Origin: Eremophila alpestris peregrina
Lineage: Eukaryota > Chordata > Aves > Passeriformes > Alaudidae
DNA: 64,000 bases
Assembly (NCBI GenBank): GCA_009792885.1
Contig: WMCF01000113.1
Span: 960,015 to 1,024,014 of the forward strand
Direction: 5' to 3'
Every line of letters starts with the position of its first letter. Positions within the stretch are counted from its first letter, which is position 1. A program made the position numbers and the translations under genes. This document shows positions 24,501 through 34,692 of this stretch, piece after piece. Under the pieces are notes generated by a model that saw only the letters and a list, made by a program, of their open reading frames with translations, searched no databases and was not told where the DNA came from.

Positions 24501-27500
24501 TCGTGCTTGCTCGGGATGAAGGGCTCAGATTTGTTTTGATGGGTGAGAAGATAACAACCCAGACTGTAGCCCTTACTGCACTGCTGCAGTGCATTTCAGC
24601 CTCTCAAATGTTTCACTGTCCTGTATTTTTCCTTGTGGTTGCTTTGTTTGCGTGATTCCAGGTAACTTAATTCCAAGACAACAGGAGTTATTCTATAAAA
24701 ACCCCCTCTTTTCTGGCATGAAGTTGCCTGAGGTGAAGGAGCTCGAATCCCTGGAGAAACGCTATCCCAAGCTCCCTCCTGACGCGCTGGACTTAGCCAA
24801 GGTAATGAACTGATTGTTTCCTGTGAATGTTTCTCTGTTTTTCTGTTCTTTGCTCTGTGCAACTGAGCACAGGGCTGTTAAAGTGCCTTTCTCCCAGCTC
24901 CCCATGCAGGGAGCAGCAGCTTGGGTTGGCAGCTTGGTGAGGGCTATAGGATACCAGAGCTGCAGTGCAAGGGTGATGGGGGCACTCAGCCCTGCAGGGC
25001 CAAAGGGGTCACTGCATATCCTGCAGGGATCTTTCACTCAGACATGCCAAAGCCTTTGTTTAATTCCTGGTGTGTTTACCTCCTCCTGTTCACGTTGGTC
25101 TGGCAGGAGTGCTTGCAGATTGACCCAGACAAGAGACCATCCTGCACCCAACTCCTGCAGGGCGATTTCTTCAACAAGGATGGCTTTGCTGAAAGGTAAA
25201 AGTTCCTTTCCTGCTCACTGCAGGCTCAGGTTAGAAAGAAGTGAAGCAGTTGTGCTTGAAGGCTGCACACTGGGTTTGCAGAGCTGATAGCTGCTGAATG
25301 TCTCAGTTTGTTTTGGCTTGACCTTCCTGGAAACAGAAGAGTTGGAAGGGAACACGTTGCAGCAGCACATTTATCTTGTTGTGACATTAATTCATCAGTG
25401 GCACACAATATTGGTAGTACAGTCTTACACTGCATCTGCAACAAACTGGGATGCTAACACCTTTATTGCTGCATTGTGAAAAATGTGGGCTGAAGATTTT
25501 AGTTTAATGTATACATTTAGCTTGTCATTAGTTAAAAGGCACAGTTTGTTTGACTACTTAAAAAGCTATAGGAGCCTGGGCTTAATGACTGATGATGATA
25601 TTAAGATAAACAGAAGCCCCTTTATTTTTTTTTTCTTTTCTCCTTACATGGAATGTAGATTTACTCAGGAGCTTAAACAAAAGGTCCAGAAAGATGCCAG
25701 AGACCATCAGTTCCAAAAAAACCCTAAAATCAATAAAAGGGACAAAGATGATGTTTTAGAAGAAAGAAAATTCATCGGCGTCCAGGTTGGTCCACCTGTA
25801 TTTTCCAAAACTGTTTTTTTTTTTTCCCATGTTTTAAAATAATTATTTTTAAAATGGGTGCAGCAGTTTAAATTCCCAGGAAATAGCTTGGGAGTGTGCA
25901 GGCTCTTTGGCCAGTCCCTTGCAGGTGAACCACACAGTGGTGCAGCTGTCTCTTATACACATCTGCAGGCTCTTTGGCCAGTCCCTTGCAGGTGAACCAC
26001 ACAGTGGTGCAGTTCCTGGCAATACAGAGCTGGAGGGGGAATCACCTGGGAAGCGTAATGTTGGGGTTTATGTTGTTACCCCCGGACTCTGTTGTCATGG
26101 TTCATTCCTGTTCCCCCTATGTTATTCATATGTTAGTTTATCCTGGTCCGCCCTCCAAGAGAACCCCTCCCAAAGACAGCCCCCAAGGCGTGTCCTTAGC
26201 CTCTCGACCCCTCCCAGAGCTCACTGCTTATCACCCAAAGCCACCCCCTGTTTTCTAGAAGCTTCTGAGAGAAGCGTCGAGTGATAGGCTGGTGAGCCTG
26301 GGTTCCTCCCATTGTGCCTCCTGGTTCGCTATTGTCCCTTTGCATCTTCTTGGTTACTCCACCTGGGTGTGTCCCGATTGGTTGTGAAGAGCTCTCCTCC
26401 CCTTTCCCCTTCGCTAGTTTATAAAGTGTTGCAGAAAGGTGCTCGGGTTTTTCCTTAGCAGGTCGTTGACAAGTCAGTTGAGCTCCCCGGAGCTCCAATA
26501 CAGCTTGGATTTAGATCCTCGGGGAGAGTCAGTCTCTTACTCTGGCAGCTGCACTGTGGTTTTCCTACCCTTGAATACTCCCACAATCTGGGGTGCTTCA
26601 TGAACCCACTGATTGCTGTGGTACAGCCTCACAGCTGGGCTGCCCAAGGGAGACCCTGGGGCAGAGGGGCACCACCGCTGTGTAAATTATGCTTTATGCT
26701 GCTGTTAACCTGTTTTAAAGCCCTGTCTCCAAAATTGAAAGTTTTCCTTTCAACTGGATACTAAGAACACTTCAGAGTGACTTTGAGGTGACATTGAGAT
26801 GAGTTTTTGTTTAATTTCTTCATAAGAGACACAGAATACAGCTGGTTTTCCTCCACCATTTCTGATTGCAGTCTCAAGTGTCTTATTTACAGAGTGCTGG
26901 AACCCTGACAAGTTTTCTCCTGTTTGATGGAAAGCAGAGATTTTCTAACAAAACCAGTTCTATCTCCATTAGATTCTTGCACAATCATGCACATGTAGGC
27001 TTCTGACATGTTTTTAATGTTTTTTTCCTGCATGCACTGCTGTAAACTGCTTTTTTAACAGGACTGTATGGAAAGATGATGTCTATCTTCCCAAACAGGA
27101 TTTTGGCCTGGGCCCAAGGGGCAAAGATGGAAAGCTGATAAAGACCAAGGCCACTAAAGCTGATGCAGAGAGAGCAGATCAACCCTCCAAGCTGGGCTTC
27201 TTCTACGACAGCACAATCAACCCATTTAAATTCAGCCCCCAGACCAACCTGAAAGATTCCAGCAGCAACTTGGACTATGCCAAGAACCCAGGCACCTTTA
27301 TCCCTCCCATCAACCAGAACTTCTCTCCTACATTTGGGATGGGTTCTGGGCCTGGGAACGTTAATTACAGGTATGGGGGCAGAGCTAGGAGAGCTTGTAT
27401 CCATCATTCCTGTGATGTTCTGGGTGGTGCAGGGTGCTGATGTGGGAACATGAGATGTGGAGTTTGGGATACCTTGCTTTATATTCACTGTGTTACCCCA

Positions 27501-29045
27501 GCTAATACAAACTGTGGGGCATTTTTGATTTCAGACTTGATGAAAAGAGTAAAAAATACTTGAACCCATTGCTAAAGGCACAGAAGCCTTCTCCAGTGGG
27601 CCATTGCGGTGTCAGCTTGACATCGGTGAGTTGTCTGTCTGTCTGTCCCCCTTGGCCAAGCAAAAATAAATTCATTTGTGTGTTGTGTTCTCAAGAACAC
27701 CATCTTATCCATCTGATCCATAACTCCCCACTAGAAATACTGGTTTTGTTACCCCTTCTTTTCTGCAGATTTTTCGTTCGTTATCCCTTGCTAATAGTTC
27801 TTACATAAAATATATTTTATGTTAGAAAGCAATTTTAAATGAGGAGAGCAGTCCAGCACAGGATATCTGTAAGGTTTGGAATATATCCATGGTTTCCTGC
27901 CTGGCCAGGAAAGATAGACCATGTGTGCTGTGCTACTGAAGCAGAACTGAGGGTGTGGATTTAATGCAGCCAGGGCCTTACTTAGTCATGTCATAAATGC
28001 ATTACAAATTGATAAGGAAAACAAGTGCAATGAAAAGTTTTCCTCTGCTCTCACTACCTAGGCATGATTATTACCATGTCAGCCAGGAGAATTTGCCTTT
28101 TTCCAGATAACTAACCCCAGCCATTCTCCAAGTGCTGTATTTTATCTCTGAAAGCAGCCTCACTTGGATGATTGTTTTTATTTTGCTGTTGCTTTTCCGT
28201 TGCTTATGTATAAATAGCAATTTATAGATCTATAAATAGCACTTGAGCAGGTTGAATTCCTTCACACAAATCAGTCTTTTGTCTCACTCTTGTACAAATT
28301 CCAACTACATGAGAACATTGCTGTATTACTGCTCTTTCTAAAGCTTGAAAATAGCTTTATTTTTTTTTTCTATATTTTCATGAGCTGTTCCTTGTGCCCT
28401 TGATTACAGGTTATGAATGAAAAACCCACCCTTCAGGCAAATAAGAAGAAATGGGAATTGCCCAAGACAAATGTGTGTTTTCCAGAACTAAGTCATCTCC
28501 CCGAGCTGAGAAGAGTGGAAGGTAGGAACTTAGAAGTCCTCTAAATAAAACCTGGGTTCCAAACACGTGTCAGGAAGCAGTGTGTCAGCTCTCACTCCTT
28601 TAACATGGCATGCCTTGGTTGTGTTTTGCAGCTCAGCATCCCAGATTTCTGAAAAAGGAAAATAGAACATTTACAGAGTCCCAAATCCCCTCTCTTGCTG
28701 CTATTGACCTTCATAACTCAAGTCTGGCTTCACAGCAGGTATCAAGGCAATAAAGTCATTTGTGCTGCTCTGTATTTGCTTGGTTTGTGACTTTCTCAAC
28801 AGCATGGCCCACAGAATTCCAGTTTGACTCCTAAAAGACCAGAATTTGCCTTGGGATCGTAAGTCTTACACGGGAAGAGCATTTTGGAAGCCTGATTTGA
28901 CCAAATAACAGATTTGTTTTAAGTTAGGTGTTGGCGTTGCATATGTCTTTAGAAGGCTGCTTCTGATTGTCTTCTCTGTTTATGCTACAATTGGAAATTG
29001 ATCCTGTCTCTTTCTTTCCCAATTTACAGCTGTCAGGGACCTTGA
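21371..29045 (+). CDS. CDKL2: Cyclin-dependent kinase-like 2
   Basis: Thirteen coding exons, in frame throughout, 554 residues: 21371-21538, 23601-23795, 24076-24254, 24365-24477, 24662-24801, 25107-25195, 25659-25785, 27099-27370, 27535-27625, 28410-28521, 28632-28738, 28803-28858, 29030-29045 (stop). A CMGC-group serine/threonine kinase (p56 KKIAMRE in mammals). Kinase domain about 4-290: glycine loop GEGSYG at 11-16, lysine 33, a KIALRE helix (46-51) matching the family name, HRDIKPEN with Asp126, DFG at 144-146, TDY activation-loop motif at 159-161, then TRWYRAPE. All catalytic residues are present. The kinase domain is very close to mammalian CDKL2; the tail encoded by exons 8-13 is basic and Ser/Asn-rich, poorly alignable and bird-specific in length, so the last two tiny exons are the least certain. 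Intron 7 holds an adapter artefact and a solo LTR. Same strand as RCHY1, as in human. Confidence 0.95.
22268..22388 (+). mobile_element. CR1 LINE fragment in CDKL2 intron 1
   Basis: Short stretch matching the conserved CR1 segment in which a purine-rich run (GGGGGAATAGGTTCAAG) leads through ATTAGGAAAAAA to GAGGGTGGCAAGGCACTGGC and a CCAGAGAAGCT end. Truncated on both sides. Confidence 0.8.
25897..26012. other. Assembly artefact: Tn5/Nextera mosaic end inside a perfect 49-bp duplication
   Basis: The 49 bases at 25897-25945 are repeated exactly at 25964-26012. Between them sits CTGTCTCTTATACACATCT (25946-25964), identical to the 19-bp Tn5 mosaic end used in Nextera/tagmentation adapters. A genuine Tn5 insertion would leave 9-bp duplications and a whole element. 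An untrimmed adapter read-through joined during assembly explains this better. It lies in CDKL2 intron 7, so coding sequence is not damaged. Confidence 0.93.
26059..26585 (+). mobile_element. Probable solo LTR of an endogenous retrovirus
   Basis: About 527 bases running from TGTTGGGG to TCCCACA, so bounded by TG...CA in an imperfect inverted repeat. Inside are promoter-like parts in the expected order: an inverted CCAAT box (ATTGG near 26374), a TATA-like TTTATAAA at 26418-26425, and an AATACA near 26500 in polyadenylation-signal position. No coding frame for gag, pol or env flanks it, so it is a solo LTR. I could not see a clean target-site duplication, so the ends are approximate, and it lies only about 50 bases from the adapter artefact. 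Confidence 0.6.
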
Positions 29046-30606
29046 TGCCGGATGCATCAGAAGCCAGCTTCCCCAGGGTCGAGCACTAGCCCTGGGGAGA
29101 TGGTCACACCTGCCTGTGAAAGGTGGGCTTTCATTTCTGCTGTGTGGCCTGCTGGAGGCTTCAGTTTTTTTCTGTGTAGCCTTCTGGTGGCTTCCAAATG
29201 GTTGGTTTCATAAACACTTACCTAGGGATGGGAAGTGCAGTAGCAGAATTCTTCTGTACTTCACATTCTTGGTCAGGACATGCTATGACAGACTTCTTAC
29301 TGAGGGCAGTACACTTGCTGTGCCCACTAAATCATTTTCTTGATCTGAGGTGCTGGACATTGGGGTTGGAAACAAAGCAGCTTATGAAGTTGAGGGGGTT
29401 GAGCAAGCTGGTAGAAAAATAAAAAAAAGGGGAACCTGGCAGATTGCATTTTGGAAGGGGAAAAAACAACTCAAGTTTTCTGATCTTTGAAGCACAGAGG
29501 TGTAAGTGCACAGCTTTAGCAAGGCAAGGATGTGTAACAAAATGAAGGAAGCCTTTCACCAGGGAGCACCTCTGTGTTTTGTTAGTCTGTCCAGAGTCAT
29601 TCTCCTTTTCTCGTCTTGATGCAGGTGACTGAACAGTGGGAACAGTCCATCTGAGTTTCCAGGGCTAAAGCTGCCAGGTCTCTGCAGGGGAGAGGAGGAT
29701 CCCTTACTCCTGTTGGTGCAGCAGGCTGCCACGAAAGTGGCTCAGGTCCAGGCTGAGAATGGAGCTTGCACTGCCATTGCTGCTGGATTGCTTGCATGCA
29801 GAAAGCCCCTGGAATGTTGACTTTCTGGCTTAGGGCCAGGACTTGTCTGAGAAGAGTAGTGATCACTGGTGTGTGACAAGGGCAGGAGCTGCTTTGGAGG
29901 ACTCAGAAAGAAGCTGGGCTTTCTTTGGTCCACCTGCTGCCTGCATGAGGGGTTTCTGTTTCAATGAACAGTGACAAAAGCAGCTGCCAAAATTCTCATA
30001 TTTTGGTGGGCTGCCTGATCTGGATTGAAAAGCGCCTGTGCCTTTGTGCAATGAATATGTTTGTGCAAGAAATGCAATATTTAAATGTGCAAATCTGCAG
30101 CTGTTTGTTTGAAACACTTGCTAATGCACTCGTCACTTTGTTTTAGGTTCCTTTTCCCTTCACATTTTTGACCCAATGTATGAGGAGTTGTCTCTGGGGT
30201 GTTTACCTGGGAATGTTGTCTGGATGTTTTTGATGGTGAAGGAAGGAATATCCCTGTGGAATACTGAACTGTGATGCAGGTGACATGTGGAATGTCTCAG
30301 TAACTCAAGTCATCATTCCTTTAGGTCCCTTAGGAGAATGGGACAGTAAAACTTCACGTGTTTGGAAACAATTTTTGCTTATTTGCCCTTAGTTTGTCTG
30401 TGGTCATTTTTGGGGCTGTCCCTGTGTTGCCTCACAACTGTTTTCCATCACCTGTCACAACCCCCATGGTGTCATTAACTTTGGAACTTATTTTTCCACA
30501 AAATACAGCCTTTCTCATTGATAGATCATGATAGAATATGGTCTGAACTCATTGTATTTAGGGATTTGTCTCTATGCTGTGTCTGGACATGTACATTTCA
30601 TTTGTA
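29046..30606 (+). other. CDKL2 3' UTR
   Basis: No further open frame with recognisable homology. It runs from the stop codon to the first good AATAAA at 30607. The UTR assignment is inferred from position. Confidence 0.5.
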
Positions 30607-30612
30607 AATAAA
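30607..30612 (+). terminator. Candidate CDKL2 polyadenylation signal
   Basis: Perfect AATAAA about 1.56 kb after the CDKL2 stop and before the CR1 cluster. Confidence 0.5.
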
Positions 30613-30819
30613 AAGATACTCCAATTCCAGGCTTCACTGTCCCCATAGTGGATGCTCCACTCGGCCACAGCAATCAGCCAGGTAGCCATGAGCAAATGCA
30701 GGGGGGAAAAGAAGGTTTGGGGAGGGAAGAGTGCAGGTTTTGGGGGAAAAGCTGGGTGTGTGGGGGAGAGAAAGAGGTTTAAGGGGAAGGTTTTGCATGG
30801 GGAAGAGTGTGCCCAGCAT

Positions 30820-31075
30820 GTCCAGGGAGGTGATCCTCTACTTAGCCCTAGTGATGCCACATCTGGAGTGTTCAGTTCTGGGCTCCACAGGTCATGAAAG
30901 AGAAGGAGCTACTGGAGAGGGTTCAGCAGAGGCCAAAGATGATGAGGGGTCTGGATCATATCTCTCCCCTCTTCAGGAGGGGAGATGTGGGAGGTGGGCC
31001 TGTTTGTCTAGAGACAGCAGGAATCTCATCAATCCGTGCAAGTATCTCCAAGGTGGATGTCAAGAGCATCCCACC
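30820..31075 (+). mobile_element. CR1 LINE fragment (forward)
   Basis: Contains the typical CR1 segment with GTGATCCTCTACTTAGCCCT, then a CATCTGGAGTGTTCAGTTCT stretch and CTACTGGAGAGGGTTCAGC, then a degenerate continuation to about 31075, where the orientation of the homology switches. Confidence 0.85.
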
Positions 31076-31320
31076 AGGTGCCTGAGAGCTTTGTCCAAAC
31101 ATTCCTTGAGCACTGTCAAGATTGGTGCTGTGACCACTGCCCTGGGGAGCTTGTTCAGTGCCCGACCACCCTCTAGGTGAACAACTTTTCCTAATATCCA
31201 ACCTAACCCTCCCTGGCGCAGCTCCAGCCATTCCCTCTGGTCCTGTCACTGTCACCAGAGAGCTGAGATCGGTTTTGCCCCTCCACTTCCCCTCGGGAGG
31301 AAGTTATGTACAGTGGTGAG
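31076..31320 (-). mobile_element. CR1 LINE fragment (reverse), inside a CR1 cluster
   Basis: Shows CR1 features on the opposite strand from its neighbours: GGGGAGCTTGTTCAGTGCCC, CCTAATATCCAACCTAACCC and a GTCCTGTCACTGTCACCAGA run. It separates two forward fragments, which suggests nested insertion or a local inversion. Confidence 0.8.
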
Positions 31321-31334
31321 GTCTGTTTCCTCCA

Positions 31335-31550
31335 GGACTTCTTTCCATGGAGGTGGTGGAGCACTGGCACAGGCTCCCCCAGGCAGCGGTCACAGCAGCA
31401 AGCCTGACAGAGCTCAAGGGGCATTTGGACAAGGCTCTCAGCCACCTGGTGGGATTGGTGGGATGTCCTGTGCAGGGCCACGAGTTGGACAGGATGATCC
31501 TTCATGGGTACCTTTCAACTCGGTATATTCTGTAATTCTCTGATTCGTCG
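31335..31550 (+). mobile_element. CR1 LINE 3' end (forward)
   Basis: Contains the CR1 3' terminal part with GGTGGTGGAGCACTGGCACA and a downstream GTTGGACAGGATGATCC stretch, ending in the short ATTCTxTGATTC-like tail typical of CR1. It stops just upstream of the RCHY1 promoter. Confidence 0.9.
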
Positions 31551-31619
31551 TGGAGTCTCCCTCTTTGTAAACATGCCCAGCCCACCTGGCCGCGGTACTG
31601 TGTCACCTGTTCTGGGTGA

Positions 31620-32160
31620 CCCTGCCTTGGCACGGAGCTTGGCCCGGGTGGTCTCGAGAGTTCCCCTCCAACTCGAACCAGGCTCGAGTGAGAAGGGGAA
31701 CACGAAGCTTCAAGGCGGGGTAGGCGGGGGAAGGTATTTTGAAAACTCCCAATCCTCCGGAACTGGCTATGAGAAAGCGGAAAGAGGCTAGCGGGGCCAG
31801 GCGGCGGCGGCGGCGGCCATGGCCACGGCGGGGAGGTCGGAGGGATGCGAGCAGGAATGCGAGCAGGAATGCGAGCCGGGACGCGAGCAGGGATGCGAGC
31901 ACTACCGGCGGGGCTGTCGGCTGCGGGTGGGTGAGCGGGGGGCGGCCGTGCCGTGGCAGGGGTGGTCGCCCATCCGTGCCCCTATCCATGCCGTGTCCTT
32001 CCGTTTCCAGGCACCGTGCTGCGGGAAGCTGTACCCGTGCCGCCTGTGCCACGACGGCGCCGAGGAGCACCAGCTGGACCGGTTCCGGGTGTCCGAGGTG
32101 CAGTGCATCCGCTGCCGCCTCCTGCAGAAGGTGGGCCCGGGAGCGGGGGCCACGGGAGGG
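31620..32160 (+). promoter_or_regulatory. CpG-island promoter of RCHY1
   Basis: CpG-rich DNA covering the RCHY1 start codon at 31819, exons 1 and 2 and the short intron between them. A GCG trinucleotide run precedes the ATG. No TATA box seen. Confidence 0.7.
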
Positions 32161-34692
32161 CTTGGTTTGGGAAGGACCGCGCTGGGTCATCCTGTCCCAC
32201 CTCCCTGCTCCTGCCTCATTATCGGGGTCATGGCCCGGTGTTGTGTCGGGGGAGGTCTGAGTTGGATAGTAGGAAAAGGTTCTTCACTCAGAGGGTGGCG
32301 AGGCACCGGAACAGGCTTCCCGGGGAAGTGGTCACGGCACCATTCCTGGTAAAGGGCAAGAGTAATTTGGACAGTGTTCTCAGGCCCCTGGTGGGATTCT
32401 TGGAGCTGTCCTGTGCGGGGCTAAGCGCTGGATGTAAGGAAGCTTGTGGGTCCCTTTCCAACTCAGGATATTCTGTGGTCCCAGAGCATATGGTACACAG
32501 TTGTGTCCGGGCAGTTCTGGAATATCTCCAGTGAGGCAGCCTCTTTGGGCAGCCTCTTCCAGAACACAGGAAGGAAATTTTTCCTGTGTATCAGCTTCTG
32601 CCCATTGCCTTTTGGCCTGTTTCTGAGCACCACGGAGCAGAGGATGATTCCATCCTCTTGGCACCTTCCACATCCCTCCAGACATTGAGTAGATCCCCTC
32701 AGCCATCCCTTATGAAAGCTAAACAGGCCAGCTCCCTCAGCCTGTCCTCATAAGAGAGATGCTCCAGTATGTTGACAGCTTCCTAGCTCTCGGGCCTTGC
32801 TCCAGGAGTTCTTGGAGCCTGGAACTGGCTGCAGCACTCAGGATGTCCCTGTCCCCTCAGGCCCAGCAGAGCTGTGAGGGCTGTGGCAGCCTCTTTGGGG
32901 AGTACTACTGTGACATCTGCCACCTGTTTGACCGTGACAAGAAGCAGTACCACTGTGAGGAGTGCGGCATCTGCAGGTGCGTGTGGGCGGCGGGCCGGGC
33001 TCCACGGGGACCGGCCCTGCCCTGACACCTCTCTCCGCAGGATTGGCCCCAAGGAGGATTTCTTCCACTGCTCTAAGTGTAATTTGTGCCTGAGCCTGAG
33101 TCTCCAGGGAAAGCACAAGGTGAGGGTACACTGCTTACCTCCAGATCTTGAAAACTAACGCCTTCAACATGAAGCTGGATGTGCCTCAGCCCCATCTGAG
33201 GAGCTGGGAGAGCAGTGGGTTCTCCTCTAAATTCACCTAACAGCAGCACAGATGCCACTATTTGAAGACATAAGAAATTTTATGTAGTGGAACTTTACAA
33301 TGTAGAAAAACACAGAAGACTGTACAGCAGAATAACTTTTTCTTCTCTTTTTCCATTTGCAAAGTGTATTGAAAATGTCTCCAGGCAGGACTGTCCAATA
33401 TGTTTGGAGGTGAGCAGCTTCTTTTCATCTCTTGCATAACTGTGTGGCCCTATTTTTGACTGTGTCTGACTTAATTTTCTTGTCTTTTGTCTTATATTTG
33501 CTACCAAACAGGATATTCACACATCTCGTGTTGGAGCCCATGTTCTGCCATGTGGTCACCTTCTTCACAGGTAAGGCAGCGACACCTGAGAAAGGGAAAT
33601 ATCTGCTGCATTGTATTGGGTGTTTGTTTAGCAACATTCAGTCTGTATCAGCTGCTTACAGCTGGTTTCTGAGGGACCTGCATTGTGGGCACAGTCTGTT
33701 TCACCAGGAAATATTTACTTTAGGGGGGTTGTCTTCCTTCTCAGTCAGTTCTGACAATGTGAAGCTCCTCTGTCACTTGGCCTAGGGATGTTTTTAATTT
33801 CTGCCTTGGGGATACCTGTGTGGCTATTCTCTTTGTGTAGTCCTGGTGCGTTACCTGTCAGTAATTTTGTTCTTCTTACTGACCTGTGTTTCCTTTTCAG
33901 AACGTGCTATGATGAAATGCTGAAGGAGTAAGTGTTTCCAAACGTCTTTTCTATCAATATTATCCTAGTCCAGACATACTGCTTCAAGAGGTAAAAATCA
34001 TGATGCCAATTCTGTGCCAACTAGCTTAAACAGCTCTTAAAGGGATGAAGGGCTAACTTAAAGGGATAAAGGGCATTTAATTTCCAATTCTCTTTGCAAG
34101 AACTTGCTGTTTCATAGTGGTTGTTTGCCCGGTACAATATGAAACTTGTTCCTACAAATGGACTTGTTTCATGGCCTCACTTCATCTTCTGATGTAGACA
34201 TTTCCCCCTCTTTCTGCCAGAGGCTACAGGTGTCCTTTGTGCATGCACTCGGCGTTGGACATGACCAGGTACTGGCGCCAGCTGGACAACGAAGTGGCAC
34301 AGACTCCCATGCCCACGGAGTACCAGAACATGATGGTGGAGGTAAGAGGTCAGCCTTGCACCCTTGCCTGGTTTTCATGGAGCTGTGCCTCGGAGTTACT
34401 GGCAGTAGAGGGCACTAGGGACGTGTGCTAGATCTGAAGTCAGACCGAGGGGCGGGGAGTGATGAGCAAAGTCACGTGTAGGCTGAGGGTGTTCATCGCT
34501 CCTGTTTATATACGCACACTGCTGGTGCTGCAGCCTCTCCCTCCCTTCCCTGTGTGTGTGCAGATCCTTTGCAATGACTGCAGTGCCCGCTCCACGGTGC
34601 AGTTCCACCTGCTGGGCATGAAGTGCCAGAGCTGTGAGTCCTACAACACTGCCCAGGACGGGCGGTGCCGGCTGCCCTTGGAGGAGCAGTGA
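31819..34692 (+). CDS. RCHY1: RING finger and CHY zinc finger protein 1 (Pirh2)
   Basis: Nine coding exons, 267 residues (human 261): 31819-31926, 32011-32130, 32861-32976, 33041-33119, 33365-33409, 33512-33570, 33901-33927, 34221-34341, 34564-34692. An E3 ubiquitin ligase that targets p53 and other regulators. Seen in order: a short N-terminal region carrying five 12-bp repeats; a CHY zinc finger about 27-115, rich in CxxC and CH pairs; a CTCHY segment about 100-142; and a RING-H2 with CPIC 151-154, Cys170, His172, His175, Cys178 and CPLC 189-192. A C-terminal zinc-ribbon has CxxC pairs at about 228-231 and 244-247. All RING ligands are intact. The N-terminus is the only clearly unusual part. 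Introns are short; exons 2 and 3 are separated by two CR1 pieces. It converges with PARM1, as in human. Confidence 0.97.
31843..31902 (+). repeat. Five in-register 12-bp repeats inside RCHY1 exon 1
   Basis: Five consecutive 12-base units of the type GGATGCGAGCAG, differing at a few positions and read in frame as GCEQ, ECEQ, ECEP, GREQ, GCEH. The last unit runs into the conserved CEHY sequence that opens the CHY finger in mammals. The array adds cysteines and glutamates to the N-terminus. Confidence 0.95.
32255..32478 (+). mobile_element. CR1 LINE 3' end in RCHY1 intron 2 (forward)
   Basis: Contains AAAGGTTCTTCACTCAGAGG, the AGGCACCGGAACAGGCTTCC segment and the terminal AACTCAGGATATTCTGTGGT, all CR1 3' features. 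Ends where the opposite-strand CR1 begins. Confidence 0.88.
32505..32842 (-). mobile_element. CR1 LINE fragment in RCHY1 intron 2 (reverse), abutting the exon 3 acceptor
   Basis: Reverse-strand CR1 with GGGCAGCCTCTTCCAGAACA, a TTCTGAGCACCACGGAGCAG-type segment and CCTCAGCCTGTCCTCATAAG. Homology continues through GGAACTGGCTGCAGCACTCA to about 32842, only 18 bases before exon 3 starts at 32861. Confidence 0.9.

Noticed and set aside
25946..25964. A bacterial Tn5 insertion or horizontal transfer
   Set aside because: Only the 19-bp mosaic end is present, with a 49-bp rather than 9-bp duplication and no transposon body; library adapter is far more likely.
26059..26585. A full endogenous retrovirus around the first LTR
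   Set aside because: No gag, pol or env-like frames lie on either side; it is at most a solo LTR.
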